Source: Odontesthes bonariensis
Taxonomy: Eukaryota; Chordata; Actinopteri; Atheriniformes; Atherinopsidae
Assembly (NCBI RefSeq): GCF_027942865.1
Contig: NC_134510.1
Coordinates: 31,142,163 to 31,206,162, forward strand
DNA: 64,000 nt
Reading direction: 5' to 3'
Shown: in pieces, positions 24,701 through 38,086 of the stretch
Layout: the number at the start of each line of letters is the position of its first letter
How positions within the stretch are numbered: position 1 is the stretch's first letter
Program-made: the position numbers and the translations under genes
The notes under the pieces: generated by a model
What the model saw: the letters and a program-made list of their open reading frames with translations, nothing else
The model's database searches: none
Told to the model about the DNA's origin: nothing

Positions 24701-25439
24701 GTGACAAGATAAGAGATAGATGGCTCGCATTGGACACTCCTGGCTGAACCCCTGTACGCATCTGCTCGCTGAAAAATCTCCAATTTCAAAATGTCAAAAA
24801 GGCAGAAAAATTGGCAAATCAGAAAAGACTGCTGCTTCTCACCTGTGTCGTGACTGTAGCCAACCTCCAAATGTGCAGCAGCTCCTGTATGAGTAGTGCC
24901 AGTAGTCTGCCCTCTTACACTCACATGCAAGGCGTCACACCAGTAAGACCTCTCGCCACTCTCTGTACCAAGCCCCAACAGTTGAGAATAAACTGCCCTC
25001 CCCAGCACCGCCACTGCCACCATCATCACCCCTCCCATTTGAAAAGCAGCCCTTCAGTGTAGCAGCATTGTTCTGAAGCTTCGCTCCGAGGCTCATCCAT
25101 TCATAAATACACAGGGGGCCATAAAGGGCCACACTGTTCCAACTCTCCCTGACAAATGCGGGTGAGGCTTTGAGCTCCGAGGCCTATCTGTCCAACTTGA
25201 TCAATTGGTTTAAGCTGGATGGAACTGAACACATTTGATCGTCTTAGATTGATAGAGAGCATTTTTTGTTGTTGTTGTGAAGTGTCAATGCCAATAATGT
25301 CAACTACACAGTGATGTGACAAAAGTGAAGAAAAGGAAAGCAAAGAAAGGAAACGAGAAAAGGAAAAACAGAAGTATAGAACATTAGTACAGAAGGGAGT
25401 GAGAGCACATTTTAGCAGGTCTCTTGATGTTCTGAATAT

Positions 25440-25660
25440 TATGTAACAGTGATACTAACAATAATGACAATAACAATTGTAAAACTAATGATAATAATGA
25501 TAATAATATTTAGTGTTTCTAACAATATAACTAATTTTAAGACTGCTATACCCACGACTACCACTAATGGTTATGATGGTAACAGCAGCAATAAGAAGGA
25601 TAAAAACAACAACTATGATATTATCATTATTGCTATTGTCATTACTGCAAAAAACCACAT
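25440..25660. repeat. AAT/ATG-rich low-complexity tract
   Basis: Runs of AATAATGATAATAAT-type repeats grade into imperfect ACAACAA-type repeats. This makes long but meaningless open frames on both strands. Confidence 0.7.
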
Positions 25661-26049
25661 CAACAATATCACCACAACAATTAGAAAATATATGCACACA
25701 TATCTATACACACATATACCCATAGATCCATATACATACTGTACATATGTACGTATTTACGGAAGAGCTTGAGAGGCAACAAGTATTCCCACCATTACTC
25801 GACAGACCAACACCAGCACGCCTGCCCTGTTGTTTGTAATCATATCTATGTAAATGTCAGTGCTGAGTTGTTGTGTTGCATTAAAAAAAGGTGGCAGTGA
25901 CCAGCAGGAGGTCAGGCTGAGATTTATCTTTACTTTATAAAGAAGGGCAAGTAGTATGGCTGAGTGGCATCCAGTGCCTATTGAAAGGATCCAGGTCATT
26001 GTTCTTTAATGGTACTTACCTTTCTATGAATATATGTTGCAACTGGGAT

Positions 26050-27540
26050 ATTGAGACAATATTTTCTGTTTTTCCAGTTCAAGAGAATTGTTTTCTGTTC
26101 AACTGCAGCAAAGAAAGTGATATGTTATGTAATAGACTTTAAAATTTGGGGCAGCTAATCCTCCACGGTCTCTTGGTTTTTAATGTGGTTTAATATGTGG
26201 TTTATTATGTTTCCAGTCGAATTTTGCAACGGCTGAATCTGGGGTTAAACAAGTGGGATGTGGGTAAGACTGGGGTTATGAAGAAAAGATCATTGATTTT
26301 AGGAAGCACATTCATTGTTATTGTTGCTGTTCTTCCAATAAATGACGTGGGTAAGTTGGGTAAGATCTTCCTCTTTGCTTTGAAGTCATTTAAAATAACT
26401 TACTGAGAATAAGTCGGACATTTTGGCAGAAACTTTTATCTGAAGGTATTTGACATTTCCTATTGTCATTATGATGGTAAGGTTTTGTGACGCAGCTTTC
26501 CAGCCTTCCTCAGAAAGTGGTAAAACTTTGAATTTGGAACAGTTTATGGTATAATCTGATATTTTTAACATATGGATGAAACTTTAATAACTTCTGGGAG
26601 CACTGTTGAGGGATTTGTGAGGCATAAGATATCATCTGCATATAGAAAAATTGTGTTGAACGTATATAGGTATACCTGTAATATTACAATTTTGACAGCC
26701 AACAATGGCAAGAAGTTCAAGGAAAATGACAAAAAAAAGTAATGGAGAGATTACCTCTCTGTAATGTGAATTTCTGAGAAATATAGTTATATGTCATAAC
26801 TGGTGTAGATGGAAAAACGAATAAGATTCTGATCCATTGAATAAAAGACTCCCCAAAGCCAAATCTTTGACTTTACAGCAAACATAAATTTCCAGTTGAC
26901 TTTGTCAAAGACTTCTTCTGCGTCAAGAGATACGATTATTGTGTTGACATGAAGTCTCTGTGATAGGTTTATTAGATTAAAAAGACCTTTAAAAATCCCA
27001 CTTGATAGGGGGGGAATTAAGTTGGACATGACTGTTTCTAATCTTTTTGCAAGAGTTTTACTGATTATTTTCCAATTGCAGCTGATGAGACTTAAAGGTC
27101 TATAACTAGAAGTGAGGGTCGGCTCTTTGTCATGTTTGAGGAATACTGAAATAAGAGCTGTGCTCATATTCACAGGAATGATTTATATTCATTGATCATG
27201 TAGAAAAGTGATAGATGGGAGATTTGTCGTTAGACACGGAGGAGATAGCTTTACAGAGTCTTGTGAGGTTATGAAGTTATCTTTAGAGGTGGCTTGTTCA
27301 TTGGATGATTTAGGAAGTTCAACACTATCAAGAAGGGAGAAGGCTATCTGAAATATTTGGTGTATTTCCTTGATGGTCTCTTATTAATGTGGGTTGTGTA
27401 TCAAATTTCTCTCGAATTGTGGTGATACGTGACTTTTCTTTATTTCTGGCTGGCTTGTTTGGCTGTATTGCACAGAAGCAATGCAAGCCTGAACATTTAA
27501 AAGCCAACTTCAACAGATCACTCTTTCTGCAAGCTTATGT
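26050..27540 (-). mobile_element. L1-like LINE fragment, decayed
   Basis: Minus-strand pieces match reverse transcriptase of fish L1-type elements: SYRPLSLISCNWKIISKTLAKRLE (27050-27115) and VSLDAEEVFDKVNW (about 26890-26940), where the usual FDRVEW is altered. Downstream are KISDYTINCSKFKVLPL (26386-26571) and an echo of the LPKIN/LFF segment near 26270-26320. Stops and frameshifts break it throughout, and the FADD catalytic block was not found. Confidence 0.75.
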
Positions 27541-30500
27541 TGCATAAAAGTGGAGAAAAGTGCCTCTTCACAACCAGTCATACTTGTCAGTCTCACCACC
27601 AAACTTTATGAAACACAACTCACATACTGAACTACTCGGAGGTTATAAAATCAAAAGTAAAATCAAAGTTAACTCAGTTGTTACATAACAGTCAGAAGTC
27701 CATCAACTCAAAGAAAACCTCCATCTGCTCTTGTGTTGGGTTTGATAAGATGGATAGTCTAGATAAAATATATCCTTTTGCTTATGACTCATAAGCACAC
27801 ACAGTCTTAAACTGACAAAGTAAAACTAAAGTACAAATACGTCAAATGAGGAGTTTGGATTTCAGACTGTATTTCAATATTAGGACTAATATGTGAGAGG
27901 CTTTGGAAAAAGAGTTCCCAGTCTTCATTTCAGCAGAGATGTTGGGATGAGTTGGGATATAGAAATTCATGTTATGACATTATTCCATCATTTGTGTTGA
28001 TTAAACTATAATGATGATGTCATAACTGGAATCCGCTGTTATCAGCCCCATGGGGATGTTAGTTTTTTTAAATACTGCCTATGAACATGAAGACTCTTCC
28101 TAAATTCAGTGATGTCTTCTTTTCAAATCAAACCTCTTATTGTTCAAGCGCGGTTTCGAGTACAGGTCAAGCTTTTCTGTATCTCACTATCAAGCTAGTG
28201 CTAACACACAATAGCTGTGTATGAGGGGCATCTTCGTTGCTGCCTCTGTGAAGGCACTTCAGACTTTCTTGATCATTCAAACAGCCCACACACTCAACTG
28301 CTCTCACTCTGGAGCTGCTTATAAACACATTGATCTTGTTTTCTGTCTGTGCAGCTTGTGTGACGGTCAACCTTCCTCACATTCAACAAGCTGCAGCTAT
28401 CTAAAATAATCAAACTAATTCAAATTAAGCTATGATGTGTGCATTTTTCTGTGGTTATTTTTACTTAACTTTTTACTTAAAGGTCTTCATGTGATTTAAA
28501 TTGCTTCTTTCAAGCACTTCTTCATGCTGATGCCAACTAACACATCAACCAAAGTAACTCCCCTTCCTGCAACATCCCCTTACATGAAATTTAATTGGCA
28601 CTGTGCGCAATACACACAACATGAGAATGCAGTGATTTACATCTCATGCCAACACATATCCAGCTAAAAATAGTTCCAAGGCAACAAATTAAATCCTGAA
28701 ACATATACACTCATTTTGAATGTGATACAGAAAACATTTTTAAAAAGTTACATCACCTCTTATTTCAAGAGCACTTTGTGTTTGGGAACTGAACATTGCT
28801 ATAGTTTTGAAGATGACATACTTTATCATCTCTGTTCTGTTCTGTTTTATATTTCCACTGCTCCACTTCTTCTATGAAAAACACACCATCTGGATGTGAA
28901 CACGTGTGCCCTATAATCTCGACATATCATTAAGTGATGTCACCTTAGCACATGTGCAAGTTTCATGTGCACTCTTGCAATTTCTTGCCATCCTGAATTC
29001 AGAGCTGCGCATCTATTGCGAGCTTAGTGGTGCCTCTCCTTTTAAACCCAGAGATGATGAAGTCCCCAACTTTTCTGGAATTGTATCTCAAAGACTCAGC
29101 CTTTCGGGAATGATCTCTTTATCATGCTCTTTTGATTTTTTTTTTAAAGAATTACACAATTTTACGGGCTGTTGTTGCCCCGTGGCAATCTTTTAAAAAT
29201 ACGTTGCTGGCATCAGATTCCAAATGAACAAATATCAAAGTAATACAAATTCTCAGTTTCTACACTTCACACAGCATCTGAACTCCTTTGGAAACCGGGT
29301 TGTACAACCATAAAAAAGACACAACACACTGAAAATCGAAATGGCAGTAACAGTGCATGGTGCTGTGACCATGACATGAAAACCCGAGGCTTGCCAACAA
29401 ACCCCCTCCCTCCTGCTGAAACAGTAGCCATTGTCTCCAGAGGCCTTCTGGGACAGAACAGCTCAGCTCGAGCCTGACACCGCACAACACTGGGAAGTCG
29501 ATGTGCACAGATAATTGTCTTTTAATCACAACAATTCCCTTTTCTCTGCCCTCGCTCATTTGTTTCTGTCTCTTGTTCAACCTTTCTATCTTGATTGTAA
29601 CTTTTGTGGCGTTCAGCAAGTTTGAACTGCCACGAGCCGGCTGAAGCTAGGAATCATGAGTTATAAAGAAGACTCTTCAGTTGATATAAATTCTAAGAAG
29701 ATTGATGTTTGGATCTTCAGCACAATCTTAATCTAAATGTTCTTATGCTCTACTTCCAAGTCTAAATAAATTCTTTAAGAATTTTGTTTTTCTAACCTCT
29801 AACGGCAGTAAAAATAATGACTGGTCCCACTCAAAAACAAAATTTGATTGAGAGATTTGTGGTTAAGGGTTTGGTATGGTTAAAAAAGTCAGATATATTT
29901 ACGCAAAATATCCTCAAGCAGCAATTGGCTATGTGTGTTTAAGAGGACAAAAAATACTGTATGTGGCATTCAAACCTTTCTCAAGCTTTCTTTTTTTATT
30001 CTACAACAATGATCACTTATTTTTTTTAAAAACAACACAAGGAGAACATGCAAGCTCATCCTCACCTTAAAGATAATTGTGTCCCTGGTACACTGGAATT
30101 ACTCATGCTTTTGTAACCCCGTTTCTGAAACACAGCAGAGAAGCACTACTTGCGTGCAGATGGCAAATGATGTCACTTGTGACTTGCAAACTGCTATTGT
30201 CCCGTACTCGTGCATGGCTTGCTATTACTGTGTTTCTTTTGATGAGTAAGATGCATGAAAAAAATAACAATCTCTTTTTGAAACAGGGTCCTAAAGAACT
30301 GCTTAGCATGGAATGGTAATAAAGTCTCATAACAAGAGTCTGATAAGTAGAGCAGTGAGATTTTTTTATTTTTTTATCACGGCCATAACCTTGTGGTACG
30401 TCATTCAATATGCAGAGAAATAAATCCCACTAATTAAGCTAACCTGGACACCAGTGGTGAACTCACACTGGGGACATGTCTTTGCTGATATCTTTGGACT

Positions 30501-32186
30501 GTGTGGACGTGTATAAATTAGGCATGATTCCTTCAATGCCCTGTCAGAGGCCAAGAAAAAATAATTTCATCATTAGTCCTTGAGAAGACAATATGTTGTT
30601 CATCTTTAACCTGAGGAGAAGTAATAACTTGTAACATCTGTATGGTCAGTTTTGAGAGCTTCTTCGTAAACAATGTAACCGTCTAACATTCAAAAACACA
30701 GTCTGTGACAGTATTAATAACAACACAGCAGAATGAACACAGTTTAAACACATTAAAACATGCTTTTACAGTATTATGGTACAGCTGATGGTAGGGAGGG
30801 GAGGGGAGGGTGGGTGGATGGGTGATGATGGGGGTTGATGGGATTGTACTGGGCAAATACAAGTGACAGAATAGCAGACTGAGAAAGGATCTATTGTCCC
30901 TCTGTTCAGGACAGTGGACAGAGGCAGAAGTTGGATAACATTTTTGAATACATAGAGAAGGAGAAATGACACCTTTTTGTGTTTTATTGTTCCGCTTTGC
31001 TTTTTCATTACGCACCTCGTTTTACATTCTGCACACTTACCCGTTATCGCTGCATGTGTGCCACACAGCATGTTTAAAACAAATCGTGCCTTAAATGCAA
31101 CAGCTGCTCAGGGCCATTATATTTCAAGGCAAAACTAAAACATTCAGCTTGTGTCATACTTCCGAGGGAGTTTGGAACTAAAACACTTACTTTGTCTTTA
31201 TTTCCAATTACAACAAGGTGATTAGATACTTTCGTATCAAGAATTAAGGGCCGCACATCATTAAAGAAAGCAAGGAAAGAAATATTCTCATATGCCCAAA
31301 GTATTGGACTAACCCATAAAATCCATGAAAATGTCTCAGTGGGAGATTATTGGGGATTATTTGGGGTGTTAGATCCAGAGCTCTGACACGCTGTTGTCCC
31401 TGGGTTACATGGGTTTTCGTTATTCCCAAAGGTGCACCTAATCTCAGATTTGTCCTACTTGGCCAAAATTCCCATATTATGCTCCAACTGTCACTGACAA
31501 GCTTGGATTTGAAGAGTGATTGATATTCAGGCTAGTTAAGGTTTTTCCCAGTCTCTACAGGCAATCAGAACATTTACTTTTTAAGATGTCCTATTTTCAG
31601 TGAGAGAGATTATTGGAAGTTAATTGAATCTAAAAAGCATCACTAATAGTTGACTTAGCCATATTTCCTTCTGTTCCTATTTAATTTGTCCCCTGAGTTA
31701 ACACTAAAGAATGATAAAACACAACTGACTGTAATTGCAAGAAATGCCAAACTTTATAATTGGATGTGATTATCACTTAACTAAACATCAACATATTTTA
31801 AACGCATAATTCACAGATATCAAATAGACCAGATACAGCTTTTTGTGCATCATTCTTAGCTGAAGGACTCTAAAAAGGGGCAACCATGTCAAAAATTCCA
31901 CTATACACTAATAATAATATGTAGAGAATCCTTCAGATGCACAACCATTGCATACACTACATGCAGTGAGATATTTGCCCCCTCTGTTGCCTCAAAATTG
32001 CCACAATTCACAACAATTTTTTTTTGCAAAAGCAGGGTTCAACTGTGAGAGATTTGAATGCAGATTTTAAAAAATAGAGCAATACCCCAGAGTCGAATTA
32101 AAGACAGCCACAGTTTGGGAATTTTCTCAAGAGGAAAACTAACGGTAAATAAAAGCTGAAGATTAGAAAGTAGCACAGCTCTTACC
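27541..32186. other. Intergenic DNA between MAG and LSR, part 2
   Basis: No gene is recognised. The only structured sequence is a G-run tract at 30792-30834. The other open frames are short and lack domains. Confidence 0.45.
30792..30834 (+). repeat. G-run tract, possible G-quadruplex
   Basis: Five or more runs of three or four G with one-base spacers (GGGAGGGGAGGGGAGGGTGG and on) on the plus strand meet the four-run G-quadruplex rule. The minus strand reads as the C-rich counterpart. Confidence 0.55.
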
Positions 32187-32330
32187 TTATCAGCTGATCT
32201 GAAGCCTGTGAGAAGCACAGAGAGTAGTCCTCTCTCCTTCAGCAGTTGCTTTTCTGCTGCTCTCCCTCCTCCCTCTTCTCTTTCACGCTCTCTGTGTCAG
32301 CAGATTGGCTCTTTGGCATCCCAACCTGTG
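32187..32330 (-). other. Candidate 5' untranslated exon upstream of MAG
   Basis: On the minus strand a purine-rich, ATG-free stretch ends in GATAAG/GTAAGAG, a near-consensus donor at about 32187. No start codon or domain is seen. It is on MAG's strand 15 kb upstream and could be a MAG first exon. The upstream limit is arbitrary. Confidence 0.3.
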
Positions 32331-33324
32331 ATTTTTTTTTAAGGGGAGGGAAGAGTTGCAATCATTTTTTAAAACAAATTATTTAATGAAAAGTATAGTC
32401 ATAGTTTGGTCATCATGTAAATTGTAATGATATAACTTCTGAGGTGTGGGAACACAGCAGCCTTATTACAATGAGAGCAGAATAAATGACTGGTCCGAAG
32501 ACCAAATGTAAACAAGCCAATTGGCCGTAGAAAACTGAAGGCACAGCAAAGTGTTCCCTGACTGTACGATACAACTCTGTGAGCCTGCCAATGGTTACTA
32601 CATTAGCTGTATGAGAAAACGACTGTAAATAAGCTGTGATGAAGACATTCAGAGCGATCATTTCTTGTTTTGATTAAAAAAAACATCTGATTATCTGATG
32701 CTTTTCCAACTGTGTAAGACATTAGAAATTTTCTTTAAAAAAAATACTCAGAATACAAGACTGAACAAGCTGCAATAAAAAAAAGGAAAAAGTCCTCCCT
32801 TTGTGTTGATCAAATCCTCAAAAGTCAACTCAGTCTTTCAAAACGACACATTTCTGAGTCTTGCCCATGAAAATAACCCCTTTTGTGTTAACCCATTCAC
32901 ACCAAATGCAACATATTTTTGTATCTCTCTGTAAGAACTGGTTTGCTCTATTTGACATGAGCATATTGTACGTGATGTCCCCATTTAAAAAAGCTCAATG
33001 TTTAACTCTAAGATGGTTTTTATTTCTTCAGAGGCTGATAAACAGGTTTCATAAAGGATGCCTAAGATCTTGATGGCATAAAATGTTGTGGATACGATGG
33101 ATCATTTAATATACATGGATCCAAGAATATAGAAATCAGCATCGTCTCAATCTCCATTACTCACATGCATTTAGAAGATACATGCTTCAACTATGTTTTA
33201 ACACAGCAAAACTACTCTATAAAACATGATATATAGACTTATAGAAAAAGTTTACTGAAATTTAACCTTTTAACGCAAAATTAACTTTTTAGGCAAGATT
33301 AACGTGCGCACGTTCTATAAATAT

Positions 33325-33665
33325 GTCAAATTGAATGCCTTTATGACCACAGTGTACCCATCTTCTGATGGCTACTTCCAGCAAGATAATGTCACAAAGC
33401 TCATATGATCTCAAACTGGTTTCTTGAACATGACAATGAGTTCACTGTACTCCAATGGCCTCCACAGTCACCAGATCTCAATCCAATAGAGCACCTTTTG
33501 GATGTGGTGGAACGGGAGATTCGCATCATAGATGTGCAGCCGGCAAATCTGCAGCAACTGTGTGATGCTATCATGTCAATATAAAGAATTAATGCAGTTC
33601 TGAAGGCAAAAGGGGGGTCCAACCATTTACTAGCAAGGTGTACCTGATAAAGTGGCCGGTGAGTG
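33325..33665 (+). pseudogene. Tc1-like transposase C-terminal relic
   Basis: Read in pieces on the plus strand: YPSSDGYFQQDN (with the second catalytic Asp), WFLEHDNEFTVLQWPPQSPD, LNPIEHLLDVVEREIR and IMSI..., then AVLKAKGG. These are the standard blocks of Tc1/mariner DD34E transposase ends. Frames shift between blocks and the N-terminal half is missing. A tail with AAGTGGCCGGTGAGTGT follows, a repeat end common in fish. Confidence 0.8.
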
Positions 33666-33679
33666 TGTATTGACATAAA

Positions 33680-36260
33680 TTATTTGAAACATGTAAAAAT
33701 TCAAAATGAAAAAATGTACACACTTACTACATGTGAGGATACCATGTGACCAGATCAAAGTATGTAAAATAAGATCATTCACCCCCACAAATGCTGCCTA
33801 CTTTACATGTGAGTAGATTTTGAAGCAATAAATTGGTCTATGTGTCAGATGTATCGTATGAAATAATGCAAATACACAAATTTCCATCCTCTTGATGGTA
33901 CTGACCAACTCTTTTCAAAGGTCAAATGTTCTATTTTCAATTTCACACACATTTATTATCTTATCTACTATTTCAGTGTATAAATAATGGTACATAGTGG
34001 GCTGAATTATTCTAAAGATTTTTTTTTTTACTGTTTTACTGTTTACCAGCAGTGTAATTACTATCCTTTGTGCCCATTTATTGTCTATGCCTCCTTGATT
34101 CTATACTGTGCAGTTTATATTGAAGGAAAGCAGTATTTCACTGTAAACTGACTGGGTGACAAATTTGCATTAAACGTGATCTAAAACTATACATGGCTTT
34201 TTACAACAAGATAGGTAATATCAAGATTCATCTACTCAAGATGTGAAAACGTCTTTACATTCTGCATCGATGATCCAGTGCACAGATCAAGCAGAATTTT
34301 TGGAACGTTTACTCACAGTTCACAATTTGAGTCTAGTCGAGTGTAAACATGAAGAAATGATTTAAACTCAAACTGGATTATCTGGGTGCATTAGTCCGGT
34401 TTTAAGAGCGTTGATTTTGGTCAGACTAAAATGTTTAGATGCACTTTAAGTCACTTTAATACTTTCGTATGATTAACACAAGATTTTCTTATTGCACATG
34501 TAAATGAACTGGTCTAATAGTCTGATCTATCTGCAACATATTGCTTCCATTTTCCCTTTAAATAAAGTATTTTTCATTTCATTTCAAACAGCCTATTGAG
34601 ACCTGATTAGTCATATGGTTATTGCAGTTTTCATAGCTAGAGGGCAACTCATACCACAATGAGTGAAGAAGATCTGTACTTTGAACCTTGGTTTTGTTCT
34701 AGTAGCCATGTTAATGCCACTTATGGGTGTTCACAGAATCACAGACACTTTAATTCATGATGCAGTTTGAAATTTACATACACTCACCGCACTTCTATTG
34801 ATCATTATAGTACATAAATAGAAAGCCCACAGCTTAGGTTTTAATGTATAAATATGTCAAATTAAGCATTAAATAAAGTTCTTTTATAAACAGAGAACCT
34901 CTGGCTGTAAGGAGAAACATGAAGCCAGTCACGTTGTAATTTCTGATGAAGTCGTGAAGTCGTCAGAAATCTGGTGATCAAAAAGCGGAAAGAGCAAACC
35001 CTTTTAGTGTTCTTTAACATCTGCTTCGCAGAAGGAACACGGAAATGTCAGAAAAACATGCCCTAAAGCCAATCAGATACAGTCTTTCTTAGTGGCATGG
35101 GTTGTCAACCAGGTGAATATGCAGTTTTTTTTTTTTTATAATTAAGTCTTAAGAGACCAAACGTGGCAACAGATTTCTACAGTACGAGAAGGTTTGAACA
35201 TGCAATCACTGCCACAACAGAGACTGTGTGGAAATGTGGGCTATCTGCACAAACTTTGGATATAATAAATCACAATAAATGACCTTATTGTGTTGACAGA
35301 CATAGTGAGGACAACGCGAACACAATGGCAGGTGTAGCAGTCACAGTGCCGTGTGGATTAAGAGTTTTTCAAACTTTGACAAAACCAACATTCCTGTGGG
35401 GGATGTTTACGTATGTGGATAAAAACCAGATCTTCATTTTCTTTCCACAAAGGAAAGAGAGACAGAAACTGCCTAATTTACGACAACCTTCTACCCTTTT
35501 GAAAGTTTTTGGGGAGTCGAACTCGCAACAGACGCTCGCCATAAATTGGGATAAACCCGAATGAACAAAGAATCTTTCTGTTGGAGAAATGGGAGACTTA
35601 CTATCTTATCTTCACCATAGATCGCAGTTGACACTTTAACACCCTTTCCCACCAGAGAAAGAGACCAGATGGCTACACACGAACTGGGAAGACTTCACTA
35701 AGACTCACTTTTAGTCGAACCTTAAAACTATATTAAATGTGTTTGATAACCGTATACAATTTCTTTCAGGTTTCCAGCTTGATCACAAGACGCATATAGA
35801 GACAATTTGTACGATTCTGGCTTAAATATTGATAAAGAACTGATCTTGGTGGAAAATGCCCAACCTGCCTGATGGAACCACATTGCCCCCTAGTGGTCTG
35901 CAGTGTTGATTAGTTGAACATTTAAATCCCAGAGGACTCAGTAAAATGGACAAGATATATGCAACTATTAACTTTTAACGATGTCCCTTCGGTATCTATT
36001 TGGTATTTGTTTGGTGTTCCCATTGTTAACACAGAAAATTAACATTGTGTGGTTCACTATTCATATGTCACGATTTCATAGATATTCATCTGAATTTGGA
36101 AAGTCATAATCATCAATTACGTTGTGTGTTATTTTTGATGTCTTTATATTGCAAGTCTATGTTATATCTTTAATCTGCATATCTTAACAAGATGTAGTGT
36201 TTTCAGAATCACCGAGACAAATGTTCTATGAGACGGAGTAATGGAGAAATAAGAGTTTCT
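33680..36260. other. Intergenic DNA between MAG and LSR, part 3
   Basis: No gene is supported. The sequence is AT-rich and no repeat family is recognised. Confidence 0.45.
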
Positions 36261-36269
36261 TTGTCTCAT

Positions 36270-36970
36270 CCAGAAATCCCCATATAAAACAGATCATCTT
36301 ACACAGACACCCAGGCAGACGTTCACCACAGTTCAGGCATATCATTGGCTGAAAGAGTAGTGTAAGCTTACGTCACGCCCCGCCTCCGAGAGTCAAAACC
36401 CGAAGCCCGCGAAAAACACACGCCTCTTGTTCCAGAAGAGTTCCAACCCAGAGTTTCAGATTTGAGCAGAGAACAGTTGCTCAGAGAGATTTGGAGATGA
36501 TTTGAGAAGGAGAGAAGAGCTCACCAGAGTTTGGGAGTTTTCCCATAATCTCAGGAGAGAGCGGAAGGACGTGAGGATGAGCGATGCAGAGGACGACCGG
36601 AAGGAAGCCCTCCAGAACCCAGTGAGACCCCGGAGACGAGAAAGAAAGACCCGAACAAAGATAAGAACAGAATGAAGTTTCCTACCCAGAAAGCCAACTC
36701 AAGCAACCTGTTATTAATCTTCTGTGAACTTAAGTTCACTTCATCAGAGAAGCAACGGACCCACTGACACTCGGAAGATTTGATCATCTAACCACAGCCC
36801 TCGGCACCATCGTTCCCGTTTCCCAGTGAAAGAAGCAACTGAGAAGTCCGCTAAAGTCAGCCACCACAACCAGGAAGGCCCAGAGAGCGGAAGAGAAACC
36901 CCCTCGGACCCCGCGTGGCCGCTGCCGTGTTCCGAGCTGACTAAGCAGAACTTCAGCACAGTAAGACCGA
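36270..36970 (+). promoter_or_regulatory. Promoter-like island with possible first exon
   Basis: Plus-strand CATATAAAACAG (TATA-like, about 36282) is followed by an inverted CCAAT box (ATTGGCTG, 36350), a CRE-like TTACGTCAC (about 36370) and a GC box (CCCCGCCTCC, about 36378). GC content rises for about 600 bp. A donor-like CAGCACA/GTAAGA lies near 36961. The open frame 36826-37053 (MKEATEKSAKV...) has no recognised domain. It could be a lone promoter of a non-coding RNA, a leftover promoter, or part of a solo LTR. I cannot tell which. Confidence 0.35.
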
Positions 36971-36979
36971 CCCGTTTTC

Positions 36980-38080
36980 ACCTTAAAGTGGGTTTGATGG
37001 ATGTCTCGAGGCTTTCACAGAATGATAAATTAATCCAAAATGTCAGTATTTAGCGTCAAATAGTCAGCCAACCTGTTTGAATACATCCAGTATCTCTCCA
37101 TTCCCCATATTTTATTTTCCATTCACTAAGTGTTTTATATAATCACCCATATTCAATGCATCTCCTGTTTGTTTTAAAGGTTCATGTTTTGGTCATATCA
37201 TTTTAAAAAATAGTTCATATATCTATATAATTATGTTATAATCACAGATTGTGTCGTATGCTTTCTTTACGTAATGTCTGTCCAACCAAACGAGAACTTC
37301 ACGAAAGTAGCGAGATATGAGACTGATTATTAATTGATTATTAATTTAATATACCAGGATCGTAAGATTTTAAAAGTTTTCCTCCCTGACTGTGACTTAA
37401 AGCAAGTTAAAATAATGGTAGGTGGTGCCCTTAATTCGAGGTTTAAGGTTTATTTGAGACAGTGAGAACGTCTTATAAATCCTTATATTTGATGCATATA
37501 TAAATGCCCAATAACGCTACACAGGAAACCTAAATTGCATAAGTTGAGCAACAAGGTGGCAAAAACAAAAACAAAAAAAAAGTGGTTTTACCTGAAAGTG
37601 GATCTTTGTCCAAAATGTGACAGCTAATGCACAACAATTTTACACTTTACACTTAGCAGAGACTAATGCCGTTGTAATATTTGAAGTTGTACTTTTTGAT
37701 TCTTTAATTTAAAGGCCCTTGTATGAGGGCATAGTCTTGAACCAATACAACATTTTTTATTTAAAGATAGTTGGTGTCACACTGTACATTTGTTCCGGTC
37801 TTTGTGTCCATTCTTTAAGTGTCAAATCTGATGGACAGACTAGAAAATGTTTGACTTCAAGGAGAGCTGAAGAACAGAAGTCCTTATCCTGTTGTTCCAA
37901 AAATCCTGATTTATCACTAAGCAATGTTGTCTTTGGTTTTAAAATTTCAAAATCTAAGAGAATGTTTTCAACAGTAGCACCATCACTGTCTGTAACATCC
38001 GAGAAGATAAAAAACTAACAAGATGGTGGCATCCAGTGGTGAAACACTCCCAATCCAGTAAATTGCCTGGCAATGAGACC
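36980..38080. other. Intergenic DNA downstream of LSR
   Basis: No gene is seen, only short open frames without motifs. Confidence 0.45.
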
Positions 38081-38086
38081 TTTATT
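38081..38086 (-). promoter_or_regulatory. Candidate poly(A) signal of LSR
   Basis: AATAAA on the minus strand, about 640 nt after the LSR stop codon. Confidence 0.4.

Larger units (their letters stand above)
17988..26049. other. Intergenic DNA between MAG and LSR, part 1
   Basis: Apart from the small candidate exon at 18721-18747, no coding gene is supported. The stretch 21230-21640 is more GC-rich than its surroundings and has open frames without recognisable domains; 22.9-23.3 kb and 24.6-25.1 kb are similar. They could be conserved non-coding DNA, but sequence alone does not show it. Confidence 0.4.

Noticed and set aside
25449..25772. 107-codon Asn/Ile/Thr-rich frame
   Set aside because: Translation of AAT-type low-complexity DNA.
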